Below are positions 17,713 to 25,875 of a stretch of DNA of 64,000 nt, one piece after another. The notes below the pieces were generated by a model. That model was given only the letters and a program-made list of their open reading frames with translations, was not told the origin of the DNA and ran no database searches. Numbering within the stretch: the stretch's first letter is position 1; every line of letters starts with the position of its first letter. The stretch comes from Urechidicola vernalis (GTDB lineage: Bacteria > Bacteroidota > Bacteroidia > Flavobacteriales > Flavobacteriaceae): assembly GCF_031846385.1 (NCBI RefSeq), contig NZ_JAVRHV010000003.1:1-64000 (forward strand), read 5' to 3'. A program made the translations under genes and the position numbers.

Positions 17713-18480
17713 TTATTTCTTTTCAAGTGATTCTATTTCCTTCTCAATTATATTTATATAGTATTTAAGACCAGTTTTATATCTATTATAGGCATAATTA
17801 TGGATATGTCTAGTTTTTATTGAATTCATTAGAGCATATAAGAATATATCATCATTCAAGAAGTTTTGATAGTTTATAAATTTATATGGGATTTCTCCAT
17901 TGGACAAGAAAGAATCCTTTTTGTCTAAAATCAGTCGTTCACGATCCACCATTATGTGGGGTTTTAATAGAGTTTCAAGTTCATTAATAGATTCAGTAAC
18001 GAGATTTGGTTTATTTGTTTCTCGTTTTATATATAAATAAGCTGTTGTGATATTATCGCGAACAGAATCATTAGAAATGATGTCAAGACCAATAGATTGT
18101 AATGACTCAAATGCACTCTGCTTTGCCAAGAACTCCTGTTTGGCAAGTAAATAAACATAATGCCGCTTCAATGAATCATTGTAGTTTTGTTTGTGTATCA
18201 TTGAATTATAAACAATCTCTGTGCTTTTAAGATACTTTTCATAATCTACAAGGTCTTCCGTTATATCTTCTAATGCCTCAGCGAATTCTGATTTAATTTC
18301 CTTTAGTATTTTAATTTCTTGAACTTTAAGTTTTTTGTTTTCGTTGTTATTATTCAGACTTAATGCAATAAGAATTCCTATTACAACCAGAACAACTTCA
18401 CCAATAGCATAAAGTAAATATTTGCTGAACTTGTTTTCTGACAGTAATCTTTGTCGAATTTTTCTAAAGAATTTTATCAT
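17713..18480 (-). CDS. DUF6090 family membrane-anchored protein, second copy
   Basis: This protein of 255 residues starts MIKFFRKIRQRLLSENK and has one membrane segment (about residues 25-43, GEVVLVVIGILIALSLNN), as in the gene at 117-848. The rest is charged and helical. The last codons and stop region (AAATAACGAAAG on the reverse strand) also match the first copy. The family has no known biochemical role. It is a solo gene with repeat B upstream and a truncated repeat core (GTTAGCC, 17701-17707) downstream. Confidence 0.85.
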   Translation of the reverse strand: MIKFFRKIRQRLLSENKFSKYLLYAIGEVVLVVIGILIALSLNNNNENKKLKVQEIKILKEIKSEFAEALEDITEDLVDYEKYLKSTEIVYNSMIHKQNYNDSLKRHYVYLLAKQEFLAKQSAFESLQSIGLDIISNDSVRDNITTAYLYIKRETNKPNLVTESINELETLLKPHIMVDRERLILDKKDSFLSNGEIPYKFINYQNFLNDDIFLYALMNSIKTRHIHNYAYNRYKTGLKYYINIIEKEIESLEKK

Positions 18481-18504
18481 TGGTTAATTGTTGGTCGTAA
18501 TGAA

Positions 18505-18636
18505 GGCTAACGTGTTCGTGTATGATTAGTTGCGTTAATTAGAACTAAGTTAGCAAAAGAAAACGAACCATCCGAAAATCCGTAGGATTTTCCCAGAATA
18601 CACAGACTGAGGAATTAGTTATACACGCTGTTGGCA
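18505..18636 (-). repeat. Dyad repeat element, copy B (complete)
   Basis: This 132-bp element lies between the DUF6090 gene and the serine hydrolase gene, downstream of the latter. Read on the reverse strand it runs from TGCCAACAGCGTGTATAACT to ATACACGAACACGTTAGCC. Its ends are imperfect inverted repeats, with a perfect inner stem GAAAATCC-GTA-GGATTTTC at 18574-18592. It shares blocks with copy A and copy C. The layout (short end boxes AAC...GTT, long foldable middle, position after an ORF) recalls integron attC sites, but the end boxes do not match the GTTRRRY consensus. Confidence 0.75.
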
Positions 18637-18648
18637 ATAATTTTCATT

Positions 18649-20115
18649 TTAGTTCTTAACTAATTCGGATAGCTTTTCTTGTGAATCTTCATAACCTAAT
18701 TCAATTGCTTTTTGATAGCTTTTTATGGCGTCCTCTTTTAGATTATTTACCTTATAACCATCACCTAAAGAGTCCCAAAGATTACCATCTTCAGGGTATA
18801 ATTGAATATTCATTTTAAAAAATTCTAATGCCCAGTCCAAATTTTCATTAAACCTTAATAAGAGATTTCCAAGTGTATTTAAAAGCCCACCATTCCTAAA
18901 ATCGTCAGCGTAGTTTTCTTGAAGTAAAGCAAGAAGCGCATTCGATTTATCTGTTGAATGTTGATTTATATAATCCATTGCAAAGGAGTATGCATTGTTT
19001 TTAATTGGTTCTGGAGCATAGCTTTCGTCCAAAATTATTTTTGCAACAACATAAGCAATGCCCTCTACTTTTGAACTATTTGCATTTGTGGCATATACTA
19101 TAAATATATCCTCTTTAGGATACCAAATTAACGTGTGCCAATACGTACCATTAGAACCATTATGTGTTATTCTCTTGCTACTGTTTTCTAATTTTTTAAC
19201 TCCCCAACCATAGCCATAACTAGAAGTGCTTTCAGAAGACGAGGTATTTTGATAGGGGGTTGTTAATTTTTTAAATGATTTTGGGGTCAATATTATATTT
19301 GTTTTTAAAGCTTTGTACCAAAGTAACATATCATTTTGAGTTGAGTTAATTCCTCCATTTGCTTTTAAGTTCCAATTAACATCTCCATCTGCTTGATAAC
19401 GTGTAATTGTTGGCTCCATTTCTATAATATTCCTGTTGTAACCATGAGACATCTGTTTTGTATCCCATTTAGGCAAAAGATACCCTGTTTGTAACATTCC
19501 TGCTGGTAAAAAAAGATGCTCCTTCAAGAAAGCTTCGTAAGATTGGGCAGAAGCTAATTCTATGATTCGCCCTAATATACTATATCCAGCATTAGAATAA
19601 GAATACTTTTCTCCAGGCTCAGATAATAATTTGCTTTCAAAAAGTTTTTCAAAAAAGTCCTTCTGTGAAATATCTGAAAAGTCTCGTCCAATAGATTCTG
19701 AAAAGCCAGCAGTATGCGTTAATAATTGATGTATTGTAATGTTTCGCTTGTCAATTGGGAGTTCAGTAAAATATTTACTTAATGAATCCGTAACATTTAG
19801 TTTATTTAGTTCAACTAGTTTAAGAATAGCTGTACTTGTGAATTGTTTGGTGTTAGAACCAATGTCAAATATAGTGTTCGGGTTGTTAAGAGTTTGAGTA
19901 TCCTTATTGGCTTTTCCATAACCTTTATTAATAATAATTTCTCCATTTTTTACAACAGAGACTGCTCCTGAAAAACCATTTTTTGAACCTGTAGCTAAAT
20001 ATAGGTCTATTTTAGAAAAAAGAGATGTTGACTCTGTTTTCTGTTGAGCACTTAAATTGAATACTCCAAATTGAAATATCGTAATTAATGAAAATAAAAA
20101 GATTGTTTTGTTCAT
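18649..20115 (-). CDS. Serine hydrolase, class C beta-lactamase/PBP-like, with TPR tail
   Basis: This protein of 488 residues has a signal peptide (cleavage near NLSAQQ). The beta-lactamase fold carries the SxxK motif Ser87-Asn-Thr-Lys90 and the YxN motif Tyr173-Ser-Asn175, with HNGSNGTYWH as the probable third motif. The last 50 residues look like a TPR (LWDSLGDGYKVNNLKEDAIK). Such exported serine hydrolases act as D-Ala peptidases or esterases. True antibiotic hydrolysis cannot be inferred. A dyad repeat follows its stop codon by 13 bp, like a cassette. Confidence 0.9.
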   Translation of the reverse strand: MNKTIFLFSLITIFQFGVFNLSAQQKTESTSLFSKIDLYLATGSKNGFSGAVSVVKNGEIIINKGYGKANKDTQTLNNPNTIFDIGSNTKQFTSTAILKLVELNKLNVTDSLSKYFTELPIDKRNITIHQLLTHTAGFSESIGRDFSDISQKDFFEKLFESKLLSEPGEKYSYSNAGYSILGRIIELASAQSYEAFLKEHLFLPAGMLQTGYLLPKWDTKQMSHGYNRNIIEMEPTITRYQADGDVNWNLKANGGINSTQNDMLLWYKALKTNIILTPKSFKKLTTPYQNTSSSESTSSYGYGWGVKKLENSSKRITHNGSNGTYWHTLIWYPKEDIFIVYATNANSSKVEGIAYVVAKIILDESYAPEPIKNNAYSFAMDYINQHSTDKSNALLALLQENYADDFRNGGLLNTLGNLLLRFNENLDWALEFFKMNIQLYPEDGNLWDSLGDGYKVNNLKEDAIKSYQKAIELGYEDSQEKLSELVKN

Positions 20116-20184
20116 GATTGATTTCTAAGTTTTGAAGTAAGACGAATAGAAATCAAAATAAGTTACACTGTTTTCAAAATTATT

Positions 20185-20299
20185 ACCAACGCCAAGCTAA
20201 AATCCGTAGGCAAGATTATCTAAATACCAATAAAATTATTCGTTGGAAACTTCACATGCAAGTAGCTCAGTAACCTATGGGTTTTTAGCATTTGTTGGT
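20185..20299 (-). repeat. Dyad repeat element, second type (D)
   Basis: This 115-bp non-coding element has long imperfect terminal inverted repeats. ACCAACGCCAAGCTAAAATC at the left end matches, with a few changes, the reverse complement of the right end, which contains GTTTTTAGCATTTGTTGGT. Inner TAGG and CCTA boxes also pair. It lies downstream of the reverse-strand 113-residue gene. Its sequence differs from copies A, B and C, but its size, placement and AAC/GTT ends are alike, as expected for diverse members of one class of recombination site. Confidence 0.65.
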
Positions 20300-20366
20300 G
20301 GTAGTCATTTGGTTATAAAAGTTGAATTCAAGTGCTTCTGGCTTTTGCGAAATATAACGTTTTACG

Positions 20367-20708
20367 TTATGTACGAAAACTAAAGATCATAGATAAAACC
20401 CACCATACAATAAGGATAATTACAAGAATTACTCCAATTGTCACCCAGTCCATTCCTTTATCGTTTTTCCGGATATTTTCCGTTTCATTTGATCCTTGCT
20501 CTGAAAGTAATAGTTCATCTTTTTTATCGCTAAAGATTACCGATAACCATCCAATTAAGGGGCTAAATATTAATGATACTATTAAGGTGAAATAATATCC
20601 GACATTCCATTTTTCGCTCATTTTTGCAACTTTAATACTTAACCTAACCCAAACAAAAAGAATAAGACCAATGATTAGAATAACAAGTGCCGCAAAAAAA
20701 TGTCCCAT
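20367..20708 (-). CDS. Small hypothetical membrane protein
   Basis: This protein of 113 residues has a hydrophobic N-terminal segment (about 5-23), a second one (about 38-58) and a C-terminal one (about 88-108), with a charged loop between the last two. No family is recognised. It is a single gene with the type-D dyad element about 70 bp after its stop and repeat C upstream. A forward ORF overlapping it is best read as a shadow. Low-complexity hydrophobic composition makes functional guesses unsafe. Confidence 0.6.
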   Translation of the reverse strand: MGHFFAALVILIIGLILFVWVRLSIKVAKMSEKWNVGYYFTLIVSLIFSPLIGWLSVIFSDKKDELLLSEQGSNETENIRKNDKGMDWVTIGVILVIILIVWWVLSMIFSFRT

Positions 20709-20802
20709 AATTGATTATATGTTAATTCTTTAAACGCTGTTTATATAATTTTCTTTTTTTATTAAAATGCCAATGTCAAAAGGTTTTCCTAACCTGCAGA
20801 AT

Positions 20803-20857
20803 GACCACCGTTTTCGTGTATGGTTAGTTGCGTGGTTAAGCATGTAATTTAGCAAAT
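20803..20857 (-). repeat. Dyad repeat element, half copy C
   Basis: CGTGTATGGTTAGTTGCGTG and TAATTTAGCAAATA match the corresponding half of repeat B and of repeat A. The other half, including the GAAAATCC stem, is missing. At 20858 the sequence changes abruptly to a copy of the 5' end of the gene at 16746-17228. This marks a rearrangement junction inside a repeat. Confidence 0.7.
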
Positions 20858-20963
20858 AAAAACCCTATAATTATTAAAAGTACAGATATAATTAAATATG
20901 GAATTCTATTCTTCATTTTAAAGAGTGATTTTGAATGCTAATATAACTAATTTAAGAGGGTTT
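20858..20963 (-). pseudogene. Duplicated 5' fragment of the 160-residue membrane gene
   Basis: These 106 bp match 17170-17275 with only three mismatches. They carry the upstream region and first codons (MKNRIPYLI...) of the gene at 16746-17228 and no more. The copy ends where half repeat C begins. High identity suggests a recent event, either loss of the rest of a duplicated cassette or recombination that captured the fragment. Confidence 0.85.
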
Positions 20964-21056
20964 TAAAACTAGTACAAATGTTTATAGGTTGTTTTGATTT
21001 TACAATTTTTCATTGAATCTAAGAATAAATTTTATATGGCGTCGTCATTAGCTGTT

Positions 21057-21812
21057 TTAGAACATAATATTAACTGAAAGTCTTAAGTCCAAATTAGATT
21101 TTACTTTTTCACCATTCAATTCCCCTACAATCCATTTACCTTTTCTTTCAACAAGTTGTTTTTCGATAAACTCTTCTAATTTAGGGATTTCAATTTTATC
21201 TAGAAATTGTATATTTTCTAAATTTCCGTTTTTGTCAATGAAAAACGAGACTAAATTATCGAATTTAATATTTGTTCTTTCTTTTTCATTTGAATCGAAG
21301 TCAAATGACTCTGTTATTTTTTTTAGTAATTCGTCGATTAATATTTGTTTTCCGCCTATATATGAAGCCGGGCAATCAAGTGTAGATCTAGTTAATTCTC
21401 CATTTAGATATACTTCATACTTAGTTTTACTAACGCATTCAGTTGATGTGATTAATTCATTTTTATCGAAATCGTACTCTTGAATAATTTCTCCTTCGCT
21501 GTTATAATAAACCCACTTTCCGACTTGGAGGTCATTTACATAATTCCCCATACTTTTTAGGTTTCTTACTTTTCGATAATACCTCTCAGTCCATTGCCCT
21601 ACTTTTTTCCCATTTGAATACATTCCACTAATTAAGATTGTATTTCCTGAATATGCTTTTACGGAATATTCTCCATGTTTAGTAGTCATGTCAGATTTAA
21701 GGACGTAGAAGGTAGATTCTCCGATACCAGTGCTATCTTGCATCTTTTCAACATCTTGACTAAATAATAAAATTGTAAATAATAAAAAGAGTAGGGTTAT
21801 TTTTTGTTTCAT
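21057..21812 (-). CDS. Exported MORN/YwqK-like repeat protein
   Basis: This protein of 251 residues has a signal peptide (LLFLLFTILLFSQD). The middle has antitoxin YwqK/MORN-type repeats (GMYSNGKKVGQW, KSMGNYVNDLQVGKWVYYN, EGEIIQEYDFDKNEL). The C-terminal 90 residues (FFIDKNGNLENIQFLDKIE to VKSNLDLRLSVNIMF) resemble the TonB-type C-terminal fold seen in similar Bacteroidota proteins. A surface or periplasmic structural role is plausible, but the function is unknown. The stretch 20964-21056 downstream has no gene. Confidence 0.65.
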   Translation of the reverse strand: MKQKITLLFLLFTILLFSQDVEKMQDSTGIGESTFYVLKSDMTTKHGEYSVKAYSGNTILISGMYSNGKKVGQWTERYYRKVRNLKSMGNYVNDLQVGKWVYYNSEGEIIQEYDFDKNELITSTECVSKTKYEVYLNGELTRSTLDCPASYIGGKQILIDELLKKITESFDFDSNEKERTNIKFDNLVSFFIDKNGNLENIQFLDKIEIPKLEEFIEKQLVERKGKWIVGELNGEKVKSNLDLRLSVNIMF

Positions 21813-21830
21813 GGTTCATTTGTAATTAAT

Positions 21831-21894
21831 GGCAACTAGTTATATCCATACAAAATGTGCTGCTTATACCTTTATGATTAGTTATAAACGCACC
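21831..21894 (-). repeat. Possible divergent dyad element at the mosaic edge
   Basis: On the reverse strand this reads GGTGCGTTTATAACTAATC at one end and GGATATAACTAGTTGCC at the other. The first part resembles AACAGCGTGTATAACTAATT of copy B and the last resembles its GTTAGCC end. It is shorter (64 bp) and the likeness is partial. The rest of the 21813-22156 interval is AT-rich, and I see no gene in it. Confidence 0.3.
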
Positions 21895-22156
21895 TTTTTA
21901 TGATCTTATCTCTAAAATTTATATCCAAAAAATTATAGAATGTGAGGACAAATTTTTGAATTTCAAATATAATTAATTTTTTGAAATTTTGTGATTTGGT
22001 TATGTATTTTGTTGTGTCAATGACTTAACTTAACGTTCTAACAGCATTCAATTGATATTAGGTTCGTTTTACTTTCGGTAGCTTTTAAGTTACTATGTGT
22101 TTCACATATATTCTTAAAATTAGTTTATCACTAAGAACTATGCCTATATTTAGTTC

Positions 22157-22164
22157 TACCTTTG
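22157..22164 (+). promoter_or_regulatory. Promoter -7 box TACCTTTG
   Basis: TACCTTTG fits TAnnTTTG and lies 24 bp before the ATG at 22188. Its position inside the longer ORF that begins at 22095 supports the shorter start for the SelO gene. Confidence 0.6.
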
Positions 22165-22187
22165 TACAGGTATGTAACAATGAAAAA

Positions 22188-23765
22188 ATGAACTTAAAAA
22201 TCAACAATACTTTTAGCAAAAAATTGCCAGCAGACACGAACTTGGAAAACTTCCCAAGGCAGGTGAGTAATGCATGTTTTTCATATGTTAACCCTACAGA
22301 GCCCTTGAAACCTGAGTTAGTTCATGTTGCAACCGAATTAGCAAAAGAGTTGGGGATTTCGAATGAAGAGATAAACTCAGAAGAATTTTTAAATGTGTTT
22401 TCAGGCAAGAAACTATTAAAAAACACAAGACCATATGCCATGTGTTATGCGGGGCATCAATTTGGGAATTGGGCTGGGCAATTGGGAGATGGTAGAGCCA
22501 TTAATCTGGCGGAGATTGAGCATGACAATAAACAATGGTCGATTCAACTAAAGGGATCTGGACGCACACCTTATTCAAGGTCTGCAGATGGTTTGGCGGT
22601 TTTAAGATCGTCTATACGCGAGCATTTGTGTAGCGAAGCAATGGACTATTTAGGGGTGCCTACTACAAGATCTTTGTCTTTGTCTTTATCTGGAAATCAG
22701 GTTTTACGAGATATAATGTACAATGGCAATGCTGCACATGAAAAAGGAGCCATTGTTTGTAGAGTTGCTCCAAGTTTTATAAGGTTCGGAAGTTTTGAAA
22801 TATTTGCAAGTAAAGGTGATGTTGAAACACTTAGAAAGTTAACGGATTATACTATAAATGAATTTTACCCTCAATTTGAATCGGGTACTAAAAAGGGATA
22901 TTTAAACTTTTTCGAAAAAGTGGCTGAAAATACCTTAGATATGATTGTTCATTGGCAACGTGTTGGTTTTGTTCACGGTGTTATGAATACAGACAATATG
23001 TCAATACTTGGGCTAACGATAGATTACGGGCCTTACGGGTGGCTTGAAGGATATGATCCTGACTGGACCCCAAATACAACGGATAATCAATCTAGGAGAT
23101 ACCGATATGGAAATCAACCTCAAATTGCATTGTGGAATTTGTATAAATTGGCAAATGCACTCTATCCTTTAATTGAAGAAGCAGAAGGTTTGGAAAAAAT
23201 CCTAAATAATTATCAAACTAATTTTGAACACGAATACTTGCAAATGATGCGCTCGAAACTAGGGTTATTAAAAGAGGGAGATTCAGATAAAGAACTAATT
23301 GAATCCTTAGAGAGTACGTTGAGTTTGGCTGAAACTGATATGACCATATTTTTTAGAAATCTGGCAAAAATACCTAAGGATTTGAAGTTTGATGAAGATG
23401 ATTTGAGTAGCCTTAATTATGTGATTGATGCGTTCTATAAACCAGAAGAATTAGAAGAAGCGGTTCAAGAAAAATGGAAAAACTGGATGAAATCTTATAT
23501 AGATAGATTACAATTGGAAGGTTTAAGTGATGAAGAACGTATGGAAGAAATGAATAAGGTAAATCCTAAATATGTATTGAGAAATTACATGGCGCAAATG
23601 GCAATTGATAAGGCTGATAACGGAGATTATGCTTTGATAGATGAACTATATCTTCTTCTTCAAAAACCATATGACGAGCAAGGTCAAATGGAAAAATGGT
23701 TTACGAAAAGACCGGAGTGGGCGAGAAATAAAGTCGGTTGTTCAAAATTGTCGTGCAGTTCATAG
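22188..23765 (+). CDS. selO: SelO-type protein adenylyltransferase (pseudokinase)
   Basis: The start at ATG 22188 gives 525 residues beginning MNLKINNTFSKKLP, the usual SelO start; 31 upstream codons overlap the promoter. SelO transfers AMP from ATP to Ser, Thr or Tyr of proteins and links to redox balance. Family signatures are clear: GHQFGNWAGQLGDGRA, IQLKGSGRTPYSRSADG, VLRSSIREHL, HGVMNTDNMSILGLTIDYGP and a C-terminal GCSKLSCSS, whose Cys corresponds to the selenocysteine of animal SELO. It is followed by a Dyp-type peroxidase, consistent with an oxidative-stress context. Confidence 0.93.
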   Translation: MNLKINNTFSKKLPADTNLENFPRQVSNACFSYVNPTEPLKPELVHVATELAKELGISNEEINSEEFLNVFSGKKLLKNTRPYAMCYAGHQFGNWAGQLGDGRAINLAEIEHDNKQWSIQLKGSGRTPYSRSADGLAVLRSSIREHLCSEAMDYLGVPTTRSLSLSLSGNQVLRDIMYNGNAAHEKGAIVCRVAPSFIRFGSFEIFASKGDVETLRKLTDYTINEFYPQFESGTKKGYLNFFEKVAENTLDMIVHWQRVGFVHGVMNTDNMSILGLTIDYGPYGWLEGYDPDWTPNTTDNQSRRYRYGNQPQIALWNLYKLANALYPLIEEAEGLEKILNNYQTNFEHEYLQMMRSKLGLLKEGDSDKELIESLESTLSLAETDMTIFFRNLAKIPKDLKFDEDDLSSLNYVIDAFYKPEELEEAVQEKWKNWMKSYIDRLQLEGLSDEERMEEMNKVNPKYVLRNYMAQMAIDKADNGDYALIDELYLLLQKPYDEQGQMEKWFTKRPEWARNKVGCSKLSCSS

Positions 23766-23828
23766 TAATTGTTTAAATTTGAGTAGTAATAGGTTAATAA
23801 AGACAAGAGGAATAGATTAAATTTTTAA

Positions 23829-24722
23829 ATGATGCAGCAAAACGCAATTTTTATGGAAGGTAGCACAAGTGCTATTTTTTTGGAGTATAAAGTAAAAAAT
23901 GATGTAAATGTTATTGGCCTTAAAAAGGCATTACTAAAAGTCTATGAAAAAAACTCGGATCAAATTTTAATACTAATGTCTTTTAGTAAAAAAGGGTTTG
24001 CAGTTTTAGGGGCAAATGCTCCAGAAGGACTGCAAGACTTTAAGACCTTGAATGGAATTAATAATTTGTCTATGCCAACTTCACAATCAGATATTTTTAT
24101 TTGGGCACATAGTTTTTCTAAAAGTGTTATGTTCGATTTTCAAGAAAGCGCTAAAGAAATCTTAAATGAATTTTTAACTCTTGATTTAGAACAGGAAGGT
24201 TTTAGATATCATGATTCGCGCGATTTAACCGGATTTGTAGATGGCTCAGCCAATCCAAAAGGAGATAAACGTATGGAAGAAGTTCTCGTTCCTATTGGAG
24301 AGAATAATGGAAATGGAAGTTTTGTGATTACTCAAAAATGGGTGCATGATTTGGCTTCATTTCATAGCCATAAGGTTGAAGAACAAGAGAAAATTATAGG
24401 GAGAACGAAAGTAGATAGCATTGAATTAGAAGGTGATGCAATGCCTAAAGACTCGCATGTAAGCAGTGTAGATTTAAAAGTAGATGGCGAAGCAATGAAA
24501 ATTTATAGAAGAAGTTTTCCGTTTGCGAATGCAGAAGAGAAAGGCTTGTTCTTTTTAGGATTTGCCAAAAACTTACAGCGATTTGATGTGCAATTAGAAA
24601 GCATGTTGGGCTTATCTGATGATGGTATTTCAGATAGAATAATGGACTTCTCTATTCCAAAAACTGGAGGGTATTATTTTGCACCATCTGTTAAAGAACT
24701 GCTTAAACATTTAACCAATTAA
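23829..24722 (+). CDS. Dyp-type heme peroxidase
   Basis: This protein of 297 residues has the GxxDG motif GFVDGSANPKG with distal Asp138, a likely proximal heme His210 in DSHVSS, and the downstream YRRSFPFAN arginine region. There is no signal peptide, so it is cytosolic, or encapsulin-loaded if an encapsulin exists elsewhere. It uses H2O2 to oxidise bulky substrates. An ATG three bases after the assigned start is equally possible (MQQNAIF). It lies between selO and kdgK with short gaps. Confidence 0.9.
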   Translation: MMQQNAIFMEGSTSAIFLEYKVKNDVNVIGLKKALLKVYEKNSDQILILMSFSKKGFAVLGANAPEGLQDFKTLNGINNLSMPTSQSDIFIWAHSFSKSVMFDFQESAKEILNEFLTLDLEQEGFRYHDSRDLTGFVDGSANPKGDKRMEEVLVPIGENNGNGSFVITQKWVHDLASFHSHKVEEQEKIIGRTKVDSIELEGDAMPKDSHVSSVDLKVDGEAMKIYRRSFPFANAEEKGLFFLGFAKNLQRFDVQLESMLGLSDDGISDRIMDFSIPKTGGYYFAPSVKELLKHLTN

Positions 24723-24750
24723 TTTATTTTAGAATTACAAAACATAAAAA

Positions 24751-25797
24751 ATGGGTAAAGTAGTAACGTTTGGAGAGATCATGTTAAGATTGGCTCCACA
24801 AGGATTTTTAAGATTTTCTCAAGCTAATAATTTCGATGCAATATATGGCGGAGGAGAATCTAATGTTGCCGTTTCATTGGCAAATTATGGAGTAGATGTA
24901 GATTTTGTAACAAGACTGCCGAAGAATGATATTGGAGCTTGTGCCATGATGGAAATGAGAAAAAGAGGTGTTGGAGTAGATAAAATTGTATATGGTGGAG
25001 ATCGTTTAGGAATTTACTTTTTAGAAACTGGCGCAGTTTCTCGTGGATCTAAAGTGGTTTACGATAGAGCACATTCTGCCATTGCAGAAATTGAATCAGG
25101 GATGATTGATTGGAAAGAAGTTTTTGATGGTGTAGAATGGTTTCATTGGACTGGAATTACACCAGCAATTTCTCAAGGCGCAGCAGATGTTTGTTCAGAG
25201 GCTGTTAAGGTTGCGAGCGAAATGGGTGTTATTATTTCTACAGATTTAAATTATAGAGCAAAACTTTGGAAATATTGTGATGCTGCTCATAGAGAAGCCG
25301 TGATGACAGAATTAACTTCTTATTGCGATATCGTATTAGGAAATGAAGAAGATGCAGAGATGCATTTCGGTATCAAGCCAAAAGGAATCAGTGTACAAAC
25401 TGAAGGGCATAACGTAAAAGCAGAAGCCTTTTTATCTGTTTGTGAACAAATGATGAAAAAGTTCCCAAGAGCCAAAAAAGTTATTACAACTTTAAGAGGT
25501 TCAATTTCGGCATCTCACAATACTTGGGCCGGAGTATTATATGATGGAACTACTTTGTTCCAAACACGTCAATATCAAATCACAGATATTGTTGATAGAG
25601 TAGGAGGAGGAGATTCGTTTATGGGTGGATTGATTTATGGATTGTTAAAATATCCAGAAGATGACCAAAATGCGTTGGATTTTGCAGTAGCGGCTTCATG
25701 TTTAAAGCACACAATTAAAGGTGATGCAAACTTAGTTACAGTTCCAGAAGTTGAAAAGTTGATGGGTGGAGATGCTTCAGGAAGAGTAGAACGATAA
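24751..25797 (+). CDS. kdgK: 2-dehydro-3-deoxygluconokinase (PfkB family)
   Basis: This PfkB-family sugar kinase of 348 residues starts GKVVTFGEIMLRLAP, has the substrate region YGGGESNVAVSLANYG and the C-terminal signature DRVGGGDSFMGGLIYG, where the Asp is the catalytic base. Together with the next gene it fits phosphorylation of 2-keto-3-deoxygluconate to KDPG. These steps end uronate breakdown (alginate, pectin) and belong to the Entner-Doudoroff route. No uronate isomerase or lyase is in the window. A hairpin separates it from the aldolase gene. Confidence 0.9.
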   Translation: MGKVVTFGEIMLRLAPQGFLRFSQANNFDAIYGGGESNVAVSLANYGVDVDFVTRLPKNDIGACAMMEMRKRGVGVDKIVYGGDRLGIYFLETGAVSRGSKVVYDRAHSAIAEIESGMIDWKEVFDGVEWFHWTGITPAISQGAADVCSEAVKVASEMGVIISTDLNYRAKLWKYCDAAHREAVMTELTSYCDIVLGNEEDAEMHFGIKPKGISVQTEGHNVKAEAFLSVCEQMMKKFPRAKKVITTLRGSISASHNTWAGVLYDGTTLFQTRQYQITDIVDRVGGGDSFMGGLIYGLLKYPEDDQNALDFAVAASCLKHTIKGDANLVTVPEVEKLMGGDASGRVER

Positions 25798-25830
25798 AAA
25801 GAAAATTAATTAAGTAACGTTGTTGGTTGG

Positions 25831-25850
25831 TGGCTTTATTTTTAAAGCCA
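25831..25850 (+). other. Intergenic hairpin between kdgK and eda
   Basis: TGGCTTT (25831-25837) pairs with AAAGCCA (25844-25850) around ATTTTT. No T-tract follows, so it is unlikely to be a full terminator. It may stabilise or process the kdgK-eda mRNA. Confidence 0.45.
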
Positions 25851-25875
25851 TTGTCTTTCAACAAATAATTAGATA

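Noticed and set aside
20332..20595. Forward ORF overlapping the 113-residue membrane gene
   Set aside because: The reverse frame has clean membrane segments and fits the neighbouring orientation. The forward frame has no recognisable feature.
16746..21894. Classical integron with attC sites
   Set aside because: The end boxes (GTTGGCA, GTTAGCC, GTTGGT) do not satisfy GTTRRRY, and no IntI gene or attI is visible, so I call the elements only attC-like.
22095..22187. Longer N-terminus for SelO
   Set aside because: The -7 box TACCTTTG lies within it, and the family start is at MNLKINN.
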